Assembly: GCA_940671915.1 (NCBI GenBank)
Contig: CALNVZ010002100.1
Coordinates: 6,278,171 to 6,342,170 of the forward strand
Direction of reading: 5' to 3'
Origin: Paracentrotus lividus
Lineage: Eukaryota; Echinodermata; Echinoidea; Camarodonta; Echinidae
Length of the DNA stretch: 64,000 nt
Below are positions 26,501 through 41,500 of this stretch, piece by piece. The notes under the pieces are model-generated. The model did no database searches. It had not been told where the DNA came from and was given only the letters and a program-made list of their open reading frames with translations. The stretch's first letter is position 1. Every line of letters begins with the position of its first letter. The position numbers were made by a program, and so were the translations under genes.

Positions 26501-29500
26501 TATATATACTTTTATCTGTTATTTTTGGTCTTCAGTTCCTGCTTGAATTGAAATGTTTTTTTGTTTTTTGTTTTTTTTGTAAGTAAATGGAAATGCTTTT
26601 TAAGATCCTTGATATGACTCATTTAAGTGATATGGAAACACTTCTTGACAACAAGTCATATTTCAGTAGTCATACGGCATTCTTACTCATCAACACATTC
26701 GAATAAAAATGTCACATTCATATCTGTTTATAATCAAATAGAAACATTGTATCATGGTGTTCATTCACAGTTTACAGCTCTAAGTTAAGTCAATTAATAC
26801 TAGGAGATGCATGTTTCTCTTTTCCATTTTTTTAGAGAATTAATAAAAATAGCAATATTATGAGGAAACACACTTCTTGACAACAAGTCATATTTCAGTA
26901 GTCATACAGCATGCTTAATCATCAGCACATTCGAATAAAAATGTCACATTCATATCTGTTTATAATCAAATAGAAACATCGTATCATGGTGTTCATTCAC
27001 AGTTTACAGCTCTAAGTTAAGTCAATTAATACTAGGAGATGCATGTTTCTCTTTTCCATTTTTTTAGAGAATAAATAAAAATAGCAATATTATGAGGAAA
27101 CACACTTCCTGACAACAAGTCATATTTCAGTAGTCATACGGCATGCTTACTCATCAGCACATTCTAATAAAAATGTCACATTCATGTCAGTTTCAAATCA
27201 AATACAACCATTGCAACATGATGTTTATTCACAGTTTACAGCTCTAAGTTAAGTCAATTAGTACCGGGAAATGCATGTTTCTATACTCTTTTTTAGGGAG
27301 AATTAATAAAAATAGCGATATTATGACAAGTGAGGAAAGTTGAAAAGGGATCATTGACTGAATGTCTTCTTATAGCCAGGGGTCTCTCTATCATGATCGC
27401 TCTCTCTGGTATGCCTAAGGGCATCCATGACTAATACATTGCCAGCATCATCACCGAGGTAATTGCACTCGGTGTGGTGCTTAATCTAGCGCGTGTTCGA
27501 CAATACGTCTCCATCCCTAGATCAAGCCAATTAAGGGTGTGTTCAATGTCGATTTTCAAATCTAAATGCCAACATGAATCATGATACGAAACGTTTTCGC
27601 AAAACGCTGATATAAAGAGAAACAAAGTGTGCGTTCATTGTCCCCACTCCCGGTCGTAAAAGTAAAAACGCCTTTCAGAAAAAGATGCGTTATGAAACAT
27701 AATCAGCTTTAATTGTACGACCTTCAGCATTGCGAATGCAACAAAATGCGACACTGAACACAATTGAGTTTTCAAACGGTTTTAAATGTGCTCTTGCAGT
27801 GGAAACTTCCGGTGCAAGTGAAAAAAAGGCCGCAGAATTTTGTTTTTGACAGCAGGGAATTTAAAGACGATCAACATATTATCAGCTTTAAATATTCGAC
27901 ACAGAACGATGCACCGCTGACCACATTTGTGTTCTGTGTTTTCATGATTCATATTGGCGTTTAAATTTGAAAATGGACATTGAAAAACACCCTCAGTAAG
28001 AGGCGAAACGCTGTGCCCTAAGCTCTCATCCTATGGCATCTCGCTAAGCATCAAGTATCTCTCACTGTGACTATTTTCTGCTTCATAGATTTAAATGATT
28101 TGATATCATTTTTTTTCCTTACACATGCTATGAGATCATTTAAAGATTGCCTTTACAGGTATTAAGAGTTGGAAGATAAGGGTTAAAAACATATTTGACC
28201 TCCAATGTGAACTTTACATGGTAATAAATATTCTGGTAAAATATAAAGATGTACTGTGATTTATTTCTCATCTAAATGATTGATTGCAACATGTATCATG
28301 TAATTCAAGTGAAGCCATTCTCTGACTAGGTTGATATCAATTTATGTATCCTTTTCCAGCAAATACAAGTTTCTGTTTCTATTTTACTTGCTTTAGCACA
28401 AACCTTACTTAGTTTCCCATTAAAATCAGTTTACTTTTGTCTGTCACAAAGAAAATGTTGATAAACAAGTTTATATGCACTGTTGTTAAAATATGCAGAG
28501 TTCTGTCTTGAATATAATTGATTCCTGTGAATACATCAATTTCAGTTTCAAGTGTGGTGCTACATTTTAACTGCAGTTGGCATATTAAGCTTATACAGTG
28601 TTTAATAGGCCTATCTGCTTTTTATGTTCGTTGCTAATGCTACATTGTACTAACCTTAATTGATCATGTGAGCAGAAATTTGAATTGAAAAAAAGTAATT
28701 GTCCTTTGCACATACATTTGTTTTCAGTTTGACTTAAAATATTAGGTTCCAGTCACACTTCCTCATCACTTCAAAACTGACCACATACAAGCCATTCAGT
28801 TGAACTTAATGTATGGTTTGGTTTTGAGTCAACCTTGTTGATGTGACTGGGAAGTCATTAGCTCAGAGATAAATGTTTTGACTGTATCTGTCTACTTAAG
28901 ATATTTTGCCAGAGACTTATAAATCAGTTGTGATTATTGATGTCTGAGCTGGTGATTTATTTCAATCATTATTATTATCTGAGCACAAGCATGTCAAGCA
29001 ATTGAGCTGCATATATTTTGCACCGGGTAGCATGGTGATGTTGTTTATTCTCTTGTCTCTCCCATCATATTTTCCTTTCCAATTACTGGATAGTTAAAAT
29101 GAATGTACTTATGGATTTTGTTTCCTCTTGTTCTTTGTTAAACTTTTTCATATTGAGATTAAACTGTTGACAGTTCTTTTCTTTCACCAACTTTTTTCTT
29201 TCAGTGCTGGGTGTGGAAGAACAGGAACAATATGCGTCATTGATTACGTCAGGAATGCACTTCAATTAGAGGTATGTGGAAGTTTTTGGAATATTATAAT
29301 GTTATAAAAATAAGCAATACAAAAGCCCAAGGAAGTAATAATGATAATAATAATTATATTTGGTTATTCACGTTTTTCCAGTTAAACTGCTCAAAGCGCT
29401 TTACAAAATATTATTACCTCGTTCATAGGATTTAATTCCATAATTGCTGGCTGCCATACATTTATAGGCGCCTATATGGAAAGTATCTGTTTATTGTAGT

Positions 29501-32500
29501 TAATCAATACATTGTTTTTTTACATTAATATGTATCTACATTAATAATTGACTAAGTTTGATTTTCTAGTGTAGGACGGAATTCCATTAACACAAAATTG
29601 TTACAATATAATTTACCCTTGGCTTTCAAAGGGTTAATTCAAAGGTGAATCACTGCAGCTACAATTTAATATCCAGTAAATTTGGGAGTTATTTCTCAAC
29701 ATTTGATTTCAACATCTGCCAATATTTCTAATCATTCCGTGTCAAATTTAGAACCTAATTCCAAATCATTATTAGATTTCTAAAAGATGTTAACAATGAA
29801 TATCTTAAAAGTATTGTAGTGTAATATTTCTTTTTTCTCCTTCTTATGATCAATTGCATCATTTAGTAAAGCTCATATCTGCAATTATAAACGTTACAGC
29901 TGGTATGTTATACCATGGATATATAAGAGAGATCCATGGTTATACTAAGCCATATATATATAGACATGTTAAAGGTAGATAGCCCCACAAAAACATGCAT
30001 GCACAAACATTTCTAGCGGTAAATTCCTTTTTGTACATTGTTGTTTGGTGTTGAGTTGGTCTGGTCATTTAACTAGTGCATATTAATGTATTTGTGAATA
30101 GTTATTTGTGTAAATCCACTTCTTTAAATATGGAATCCATTCTTCTTCCATTTTTTTTACAGAAAATTGACCAGAATTTCAGCCTTTATGACATCATTGT
30201 AGACATGAGGAAACAGAGGCACGCCATTGTACAGACAAAGGTAATCATTGAAGATTTATTCCTTATTTTTACATTTTACATTACAGTACATTTTGATGGC
30301 CAAACTTTCGGCAGTTTTTGTATTTTTTATTTGATGATTAATATGAATTTATGTTTGATTGTTTTCTCGTAGAATCAATATGAATTGGTTCACAGAGCAG
30401 TTGTCAACATGTTTCAGGCAGAACCAGAGGGGCGCTATTGCTGTACAAAGTCAATGGTAATAGCGCCCTTCTGGTTCTGAACGGAACATCTTTGATCTGT
30501 AACAGCGCCAGTACATTTTACATTACAGTACATTTTGATGGCCAAACTTTCGGAAGTTTTGTATTTTTTATTTGATGATTAATATGAATTTATGTTTGAT
30601 TGTTTTCTCGTAGAATCAATATGAATTGGTTCACAGAGCAGTTGTCAACATGTTTCAGGCACATCTAGGTATCAAACCGGACAGTGACTTTGGGCACAAC
30701 TATGAAAATGTACAGCTCAAACATGAACACTTTGAACAGGTAAGATTACAGTAGGAGTATTGCCTTTGAAATTCATAACCTAAAATGCCTCTTTCTCACC
30801 AAAAAGACCAACATCAAGGGGGGCGTGTCATGAAAGGACTTGTTGGATGTTTTATCCAAGAAGTCCTGTTTTATCCGACAGTTGCCACAGTAACAATGCT
30901 TCTCAGTCAATCAAAATCAAGTAAAAATGTCAGATCTGACAACTTGTCAGACAAGAAATGTTGATGAACTGCTCTCCAGGGAGGCGTTCCATGAAAGGAC
31001 TTGTGGACGTTTTATGCGACAATTATCATTAGTAATACTGCTCCTCAGCCAATCATAATCGAGTAAAGATGTCAGATATGACAACTTGTAAGGCAAGAAA
31101 TGTTGATGAAATGCTCTCTAGTAGTACCTCATTCCCACCAACAAGAGCAACATCACATCAATCCAAACATTTCATTATCATGGTTTTAGGACTCTAGCCA
31201 CTGGACAACTACCCTAGGATTGCCACAATTAGGGACAACTATGCCCTAGGACAACTAACACTGTAGTCATGTACCCCCAGGACTAATACCCCCGGACAAC
31301 TTTCCCCTAACTCTAAACTCAATCCTAACTCTAACCAGGGAGAGGATAGTTGTTCTGGGAGATAGGTGTCATGGGGGAATCATTTTAATAGGGGGCACTT
31401 GTCCAAATACGCAATATCACAAATAGGCAAGATTTTAATAGGTTTGGAATCAAACTCACCAGTGTGAGTGAGGTGTGAAGAAGAAGAGAAAGGAAAGCTG
31501 GAAGGAAAATGAAAGTTAAAAAACAAAGATGAAGCATCGTTAAAAAAGAGGCAACAAAGACTAAAATAAGGTTTTAAAGATAAAAGAACTCAAATGAGTA
31601 GCTGGCTCTGAAAGCCAGGGACCATATTTTGATTTGTACTGAACTACATGTATATCAGAGTATCGCCACGATAAAATGGGTTCTGAGTAACCATTAATAG
31701 TTGGGAATAATGTGATGTAATGCCTTTATATAGGTCCTAAAATATCTAGACCACTCAAGTGCTTCTAGTTGAAACACAATGATAAATGCTGACACATTGT
31801 GGTATAGCCAGAAGGCTGAATTAGATGAAGCCTTTATACACCGTGAGGAGGATCAGATTTCATTCCATCTTCTCTCTCAATCCTAAGGTCCGGCTTAATG
31901 ATACTTCATGATGATCATATTACTCTTCAAATAGAATATCCAGACGTAATACACCGTTTATTATATACCCACATTTATTGGGATTTCAGTCTTGTGTATC
32001 ATATAACTGTCACTCAAATAATCCATGGCATGATTGTTTCCGAGATTTGTTTAATGTGAAATGTGCACAAAGAGAATCATTGAAATAACTTTTTAACTAC
32101 AAACAAGGACAAATGATGTTTATCAGTGTGTTTTTTTTTTTTTATTGGACCAAAGAATTTTAAATTATAGTCAAGTAATTCCACATACTGTATTGTGTAT
32201 GGAATTTTATTGAAGGATTTTCAGTTTTCCATTTAATGGAAAATACAGTTTTAAAGGTTGGTAGTTCCATAAGAAAATCACAAAATGGACAAACCCAATT
32301 TGATAATTGTATTTTAAGTTGCGAGAGTGTCGGTGCCTCAACTGTGGACTGTGGGAGTTTATTTCATTGATTGACAACCCTTTGGCTAAAAAATGTTTCC
32401 TTCTGTCTAGTCTAGATCTTTGCTTGGAGAATTTGATATGTGTAATTTATATTCTGTTCTCTGAAAATTATTATCTGGGTTTGATTTGTCCATTTTTTTA

Positions 32501-35500
32501 ATGGAAAGGTTTTTCTTTTTTAATATATTTTGTTTTGACTTGTCTTCTGTCTTAGCCAAGAATGCCACCTAAAGTGCCTGGTCAGAGTGGTTCCGGGGAA
32601 AAGAGGGACTCACAGAGCCATAATTACGTCAACTGTAATATTACACCTAAAGGAGGTAAAAATAACCATATTGCTGGTAATGCACATCATTAAACAAAGA
32701 TGCCACTTTTAATAAAATTTCCTAAATTCAGGAAATTTGTTTCTCAAATTAACCATGTTTTTATAGTGTTTCTTAGCCCTTAATTCAGCCTTTTTTTTTG
32801 CCCACAATTTCTTATTTTCAGGTTTTTTTCCCTCCAATTTTAAGATTATCAAATGATACTGAGTGGCATCTCTGAATTAAAACATACTTATGCAATAACA
32901 TATGTCTGAAAACATTATTTAACTCCATGTCCACTTTTTTGAAAATTGAACAGTGATCTTGTGAAATGTCATCAGATTGACTTTGCTCTCTTTTTTAGAG
33001 TAAATATATCTCGCCAATTCACGTAGATGAAAAGATTTTTAAATTGTTCTCCTGCTGTTAAAATATTATTTGGTTGCAGCCTATTATTCTAATAATAGAA
33101 GTTGTATTATTAGAGGAAACCCAAATGTCTGGATATATTTATTGTTTTTTTTTTTATTAATGATGTATTACATAAATCTAGATATCTTTAATTAAAGAGA
33201 TGTGGCTGGAGGAAGCTACCTTTTCTTTTTTAAAGAATGCCCTTTTTTCCAAAGAAAGAATTTGATTTTCGAAGATTAGTGTCTTTTTTTTTTTTTGTCA
33301 TTCATAATATGAATGACAGCATCTAACAGCATCTAAGTTGTGTTTTTAAATAAAACATGTGGATCATTCTTATTTGAACAGACTAGATTTTATTGTTAAT
33401 TTTCTCTCTGTCTTGTGACTTCTGCAGTGTCCATGGAGTCACCAGAGCTTCCAATGCCTAAATTACCATCAGGACCTTCTAAATCAGGAAGAACTTCTGA
33501 CAGCCCAGATGGTTCCGTCTATGCCAATTGTGATGTTGCAACCACATCAGCAAACTCTGGCAAACCAACACAAAGTAGCAAGCAAACTGTCCAGGCAAAG
33601 CCTCGTCAGAGCCCAGATGACCGCTACAGGGCAAACTTTAAGGACACACTATTAGCATTTAAGGATATTGAGGGAGATGTTGTGGGAACTCCGATGACTA
33701 CATCATCATCACCAACTCCTCCATCTCCGCAACTTGCGATACAAACCAAACCCAAGCCAGGTCAAGCTGTGAAACCAGTTGCTCAGACTAAACCCCAGAT
33801 AGCAGGAAAACCAAAGACCACCAAACCCAGTCCTCCAGTCAAACCCAGTGGAGTGGATGTTACGGCTAAGCATGGGTCAGACAAACTAGGGAATGGCGAG
33901 TTTGTGAAAACGATCGCCTCAAGACAGCATTCCAATCCAGGATTAAGAACAACCCCGAAGGATGCATCTCATTTAGGAGCTAAGAACACTGATAAGAAGG
34001 AAGCATTGAAACTACCCTCAAAGCCACTCAGACATTTGGAAAAGAGTAAATCAGAAGGAGATGGACTGCTATCCCCAAGGCAAAGTCCTATGAAACCAGG
34101 CTTCAAAGGGGGTATCAAAGGAGATCGCCCCTCACAACCACCTCCCAAAACTCCATCCAACACCAAACCCTCCTTACAAAGATCCAATGCTGAAGACAGG
34201 ACCAGCGCAAAGGCAGACATGATTATGAAGAAGTACACATAAGTCCTCCAAATGATAAAGTCAAGGAAACCTCAGATTTTCCAAGCAGTAGAAACTTTCG
34301 GGGTTCACCCACCCAACAGATGGACTCCTTTGATACAAGGACAGTGGAGGTGGTATCGTGAGGAGAAGGACAGACTCACGAAAGCTCTCCAACAGTTCAG
34401 TTCAGTCCGCCGGATCAGAAAAGGCAAATCCTCGCGCAAGAATTCTGAGGATATGCCTACGTAGGGCAGCCACAAAGCATAATTGATAAGCTGTTAAAGA
34501 GTGAAGAAGGTGCAGTAGTTCCAAAGTCATCCATGTAACGCTGAGGCCTATTCTGAAGTCTCGAACAGTTCCGCTCTCAAGCCTGGTCAAAGAATGTCCG
34601 GTTCTGCTAAAGAGTACAGCTATGTGGATACGAGTAAGATTGTACCGCCGGAGAAACCCAAGCGTGGGGAGAGCATGTCTGGTGGGGATGGAGATGCAGC
34701 TTATGATCTTGTAGGAATCGCTGGTCATGACAGTACCTTTGACTCCTTCATGGATACCGACAGCACATACTCACCCGCAGGTATGCATTCATATTGTGTG
34801 TTTACTCTCAGAAGGATGTTTATGTAATAATGCGCGTCTATCGCTCATCGGATATTCTGCACTGAATATGTTATCGGATGAAAAGGAGTACTGGTAACCC
34901 ATTGTTAAAGGCCATATTCCCAGCTCATCTATTTTGGCTAATTGTATATTGTCATATAATAGGAGACAAAGTTCTCACCTTTCCAATTATGATACCTTTC
35001 TTTAATCAAAGATGCAATGCATAAACAAGTAAATTGCAAATGAAGGTGACAGATACAAAATCCATTTTTCAAAGGGTGAAAGACTGAGTGAAAGCTTTCG
35101 CTGGTGTCACATCATCACATGCAATCCTATTCAATGCTATGGGACAGCAGGGACAGCATTCACTCAGTCTTGTATCTTTTTCTCAAAACTTGCAAAAAAA
35201 GAATTATGCTGGTAGATACATTGACGGAAAATTGGCATAATAAACATTGCTTTCTGTAAATTTCTGCTAATTGAATGGTGAAAGGAAATTTGCATAACAA
35301 GCTGGTGAAAAATTCAACATTTTCTCTTGCAGAAATACATTTAGTTCCAAAATAATTTTTAGTCCCTTTATTTCAACTGCTTCAGATATTCATGTTAATG
35401 ATAAGAATAAAACTATCTTTTATAGCGCTGAAATCTGTCACATTGTGACGCTCATGGTGCTTTGATGTCATTACACAAATCTGAGCTGGTTACTCATGCA

Positions 35501-38500
35501 CACCTGGGTGGGGAGAAGCAGTGGAAATAAAATGTCTTGCTCAAGGAACCTAAGTGCTATGCCAGGAATTATATGTCAATATAAAATGTAAATGTGATTC
35601 ATCATATCAAAATTAGACACAAGATGCCAGCAAAGAATCAAGGATTCCAGCAAAATGATCAAATTTTAATTACTTTCCCTTTGTTATTTTTACTCTTTTT
35701 TTTTTTTTTTTTTTTTACAGAGCACAGATAAAACATTGAAAATTTAGGAAATCATAACATATTTTCCCCAAAATTCGACATCTTTTTATTATTTTGTCGA
35801 ATTCCTTGACTCTGCTTGGCGGCCTTTGCGACTCGTCTCTCATTTTGATAATGATGAATCACAAATGGTAAAAAACTTTCATGCTTGCTGTAATCTGTGC
35901 ATGATTTAAAGTAAGAATTTAGAATTAAGGATTTAAATTTGCTGAAATGATTATGCCTTATGATTTAGGAGAGAGTATGGATGATGACTTGGATGGCGAC
36001 ATTCCTATGGTACCAGCTAGGACGGCTCAGTCATATCAATTAGTAGATGGTAAATATCAGAAGCATAAAGGTAGTATCTCACTTCCCGGAGACGTCAGTG
36101 CAACGCGGACTTTCAGTTATGTCTCCGATAATTTTTGCATCACACAGGGATCTCTGAGACGTCTCAACCGAGACAGAAAAAAAATTAATGACTGAAGCCT
36201 GTTTGATTTTCCTGATTCAGGAGACGTCTCTAAGACAACGCGGAGATGCAGGAGACGTCTCTGCGACAGTCTCAAAACCGTCTTAAATCAGTCTCAAATA
36301 TGTTCCAAACTAGTCTCAAATCCATCTCATGGCAAGTGAGATACCACCATTAGTGCTTGTACGACATAAATGTAAATGTGTATGGTATGCGGTCAATCTA
36401 ACCACTTACTAACTTCAGCCCAAGGGTATTTTACCACGTCATTTGTAAAGTTACGCATGACTTTAAGAATAACTGGTGATCAGGCCTTGTGCTAAATGAT
36501 TAAGAATTTAATTTGTATAGCACCCAAGAACATGTTCCCGTCAATTGAAATGTTATTCATAATTTGGTGAAACACCCCTGGACTAAATGCAATACTTAAA
36601 GGCGGTTTTCACGGGGCACGTAATCGATTGCAAATGTCAAATCCAACAATCGTTTTTTTTAAGAGCCGAAAGATTTTATGCGGCAAAAGCTTTTGCCTCA
36701 TAAAAAACAATTGTTGGATTTTTTGTTCTTGTGCCCTGTGAAAGCCCCTTTTACTCTCATCCTACAATGAAACCCTATTGCAACCCTAACCCTACATCTT
36801 AAATGAAATGAAGCCTAGAGCAATTGTCACTGGAGTAAATGCTGGCACATTAATTTTGTATAATTGAAGGTTGATTAGGGTAAGCTTTTTAAAAATATCT
36901 AGCCATAGAGCTCAAGTCTTTTCTTGCTCTCGCTCACTTTATGAACATCGCTTTCACCAAGTTCTGTCTCACCTATGGTCTTGGAAACATGCCATAGTTT
37001 AAAGATTAGGGTTTAATTCTCCTTTTTACAGAAGAAAAAGGGAGGAAGTAACTCCTCTATTGAGAACATCTAATGATATTTAAAGATCAGTAAGGTTTGT
37101 AGGGAAAACATAAATAAAAGTACACTTGTCTGTCTTTGACTAACAATTTGGGGTGTGTTGTTCATGCCCATTATTATCTGTAAATTTCAATCCTAATGCC
37201 CGTTATCTGTAAAATCTAATCCTAGTCTTAGAATACAGAGAAAATGGCTCCAATTATTAGTTTCCATCCCAGAAGTGTAATAAGTGAAGTGCAAATCTCA
37301 TGTTTGATTTAGTTTTTTATTTTGATTTCAGATGGAGAGAAAGAGAAAGATGAGAAGGCCTCAGTGGCTGGGTGAGTATTACATTCTACTCTCATTACAA
37401 CAAGGTCCAAGGACCAACCTAGCTACCTAGTTGTAACAAAATAAATTTATATTTTGACAAATTGCCTCGTAGATACATGTGCAAATGTTTGAACTGGAGC
37501 CTAAAGGAGTTGCTTGATCATTTAACAATATCTTGTTTTATCTGTGCTTGTGTAGATCTAATTAGTGTAACACTGACTAATGAAAATAGATGTATACACT
37601 TTCTATAATCAATATACCGAGTGAGTCAAAAAAAACTTTACACCTAGAAAAATGCCAATAAAAAGAAAACCAATTTATAAACCCCAAATTATTTTACATA
37701 TTCTAAAAGAGTAACTCCTCCCGCATCTTCTGGTACCATTTTTGTGTGGTATGTGTTTACGCTTGGATGAACACAAAGCATTGTTTGCAAACATGTCATT
37801 TTCGAATTGTGCCGGAATGGGAGTAAAATCAAAACAACAAAAAGCTAGAGAAAGGCAACTTCATCCTGATTAAAATAGCATAACTTTTAACAAGATATCT
37901 TCCGCTTAATAGCTTGACAGGGGTGTTGTTACACATATTGACTACATTTGTATGAAATTAGATTGACTCGTGAAGTAATGCAGAATGAGTACACATTAAA
38001 GAGCAAATTGCCACTGACAGACCTAAAAAGGGCTCCCAATACTTTTGAAAAGTGATTATTTGTCTTTGACGTGTGCTCACTTATGCCTGACATTACATAT
38101 CTATCTCATTTTCATACAAAAATGTAGTCAATATGTGTACCAACATCCCTGCCAAGTTATTGAGCGGAAGACATTTCGTTAAAAAGTTATGCTATTTAAT
38201 CAGGATGAAGTTGCCTTTTCTCTAGCTTTTTGTTTTTGATTTTACTCCCATTCTGGCACAATTCGAAATTGACATGTTTGCAAACAATGCCTCGTGTTCA
38301 TCCAAGCGTTAAGACATACCAGACGAAAATGGTACCAGAAGATGCGGAAGGAGGGTTACTCTTTTAGAATATGTAAAATAATTTAGGGTTATAATTGGTT
38401 TTCTTTTATTGACATTTTCTAGGTGTAAAGTTTTTTTTTACTCACTCGGTACAGTGTAGCATGTGTACATCTTTTAGATATTCATGTAGCTCCAATTTTC

Positions 38501-41500
38501 TATTTTCTTTTCAATCTGCAACATTTTTTAAATTATCTTTTTTTATCAGTTTAGCTTTTTAAAGTCATTCAGGAAATTTTGGCTGGAAGGGTTTTATCCT
38601 GAATGAACCAAATCAAATGGAATAAAATCAATACCACCATTGGTGTGAATATTTCCTAGCTTTAATTTTAAATTGTATTATTTTCCCCTGCATTTGGTAT
38701 AATGTACCACATGTACATGAATTGCTGAAGCCTTTCATGTTTTTTTTTAGAAGCGCTAAAAATAAAATCTTGGCGTAAGTATTCATATTTTAAATGACAG
38801 GCTTGTAAAAACTAGAACCGACAAAAACATGTTCATTTAAGTTTTTAGATATGTTCATTGTAAGATTTGAAAAGTCATGTGCTTTACAATTTTTACACCA
38901 TTTAATTTTGCATCATTTCATACTGCCTTAACATTAATACTGGTTTCTATGACATTGATGTGATTGTCTGTTTGTTTTACCTCACAGGAAGATGAACAAA
39001 GTGAAGGCTAAATTGGCAACCTCTAGAGATATCATCGGAGAGAAACAAGGCAAAATAGTCACCAATACCAAAGGATTCTTCAAAAAAGTAAGTAGACCAT
39101 CAAAATGGTCAGATGCTAATTATGATCATGATTACATTTAATGGAATTGCAATATCTAGGTATTGAAGCCCTTTCCTTTAGTCGATAAATCATTTTCTGT
39201 TTTTAATTCAATGAGAATTTGGTTTATATACCCTGGTCGGTCACTTCAATTTTGACAATTGCTCTCCAAGCAGGTTCTACATAACATGTTGCAATTACCC
39301 TTCTCCATTCAAGAAATTGAGTTCCTTACCAGGAGGCAGAGCTACTCTTTTGTTAGTCTTTGATACAACCCGACCAGGGATTGAATCCAAAAACTCTCAT
39401 TCATGAGGCAGGCATTGTAACCAATTGAGCCAACACGTCTGGTTGATTGAAAACAGTGTAGTACGTTTATTGTTCAAATACTCTATAAATTATCACTTAT
39501 ACTCAACCAAAGGGACATAAAACATTAGATGAGTTTGATTCTTGAGTACAGTGTGCCAGGGTAGCAAAATATTTCACTTACTTTCATAAATTGTTTGAAA
39601 TTTGTTCAAATTGTCTTGTTTTCCCACCAGATATTTGGTTAATCATTCGTACCCTTTCAGTATTATGACTTTTAAAAAAAAATTTTTTTTTACTATAAGT
39701 ACATGGTGATTACATTCAGGTCTTCTGTTAACTAAATTACTTTGAATCAGATTAGTATTATATTTTTAGCGAAACAAGCCAAAACCTCTTGCACTTGGGG
39801 ACTAACATGAATGAAAAAAAGCATTTTTAAAAAAGTGTGTAACATCCTGTATACAATTTTGGTTACCGGTACCGTAATCAAATAAGGTATGTCAGGTATC
39901 ATACATAGATGCCTGAAATTTGACAACAAAGTACAAATCTCCTAAATAAATCGTCAAGCCAATTTGTAATCATGCAAGTTTCATTTTACACAACAGGGTT
40001 CCGTTCTACAGTGCTTTAAATAATATTTTTGTTTTCCATATTACTTTTGTTCACCTTTTCTTTCAGTTTGGAGGAGCTTTTAAACCTGAGACCGGTCATA
40101 CTGCTCAATCCCACGAACCTGATACACCTAAACCATCAAATATCAATGATTTATTAGGTATGTAATACATAAAGTTCCAATGCTTTCATGATTACAAGCA
40201 TATATGTGATTCATTCAAATGAGACACAAGTCGCCGAGCAACAACCATTTAGTGCAGAGGATATCAGCAAAATAATGAAGCATTTCAAATTTTGGGGAAA
40301 ATATTTCTTTTATGTTCTAAATGTTCATTAGTGGCGGATCCAGGCAGGGGCACAGGGAACGCGCCCCCCCCCCCCTGTATAATTTGAAAACTACTCATCA
40401 ACTGTACATGTTTAAAACCAGACATTTTTTGGCTGTGTCCCCCATTTTTTTCAAACTTTCGGGATGCTCCCCCCATATTTCAAAATCTTGGATCCGCCAC
40501 TCTTCATGTTTCATCTGTGGTCTGTAAAAATGTTGAGTAAAAAAAGTAAGGCAAAGTATTTAAAGATTGATCGTTTTGCCGATATCATCGACTCTTTCCT
40601 CAGCGACTTGTGTCTCATTTTGATAGGATGGATCACAAATATCACAAATATGATTTCATAGAAATATTTTCATTCATAGTTTTTATTTTTGTTTTTGTCA
40701 TTAACAACGTCTTTAGAAACATGATTCATTTGTACTTTAGAATGCATGAGCTCATTGTTGAAGAATTAACGAGGACCTTTCTCCAAAACTAATGGTTTTA
40801 ATTGCTTATGGCACAAAAAGGCTGAAGAAATAATAAATTTCATGAAACCTTTCATATCATATCTAGATCACATGCTAATGAACTCGCACTCATTTTCTAA
40901 CCATTTTTGCTCTACAATAATTAGATTTATAATTTTAATCTTTCTTTGGATTGTGCCTTAAAACAATTATTGTGTATAATAAATGAAAACTGACAAGTAA
41001 ACTTGATAGAGTAGCACATTTCTGAACAATGAGGATTAGTTCTGGAATAATTCATTCTTCAGCATTGTATTATAATAATATATTTATTCATTTTTTTAAA
41101 TACTTTTTTTACCCTTTCCAAAACTTGTCAGGATTGAAAGGAAGCATGAAAATGCATTCTAATTATTTATTTTCAATTCACTAACCACTTATTGTGATTT
41201 CTAGTGCATTTTGTTTTCTTCTGTTCTGCTTTATTGCACAGTTTTCTATCTTTTTTTTCACACAATGCTTTTGACAGAGAAAACGTTGTTAGATTACAAA
41301 CCAGCATACAAAGAGGGTCCCGTTGGCTACAAAGAACAAGATATTGGTAAGTTACTGCTTGAATGCACTCATCTAGTTAACATACATAGACACATGATAG
41401 GTAAATTGCCATTTGGTCTAAACCCACTTTTACTAATGTCCATTTGGTCTCATTCCACATGGTCTAATTCCATTTCATTTATAACCAGTTCATCTAATTA

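Noticed and set aside
39366-39445. Functional tRNA gene on the minus strand
   Set aside because: A and B boxes are present but no acceptor or anticodon stem is preserved; a tRNA-derived SINE fits better.
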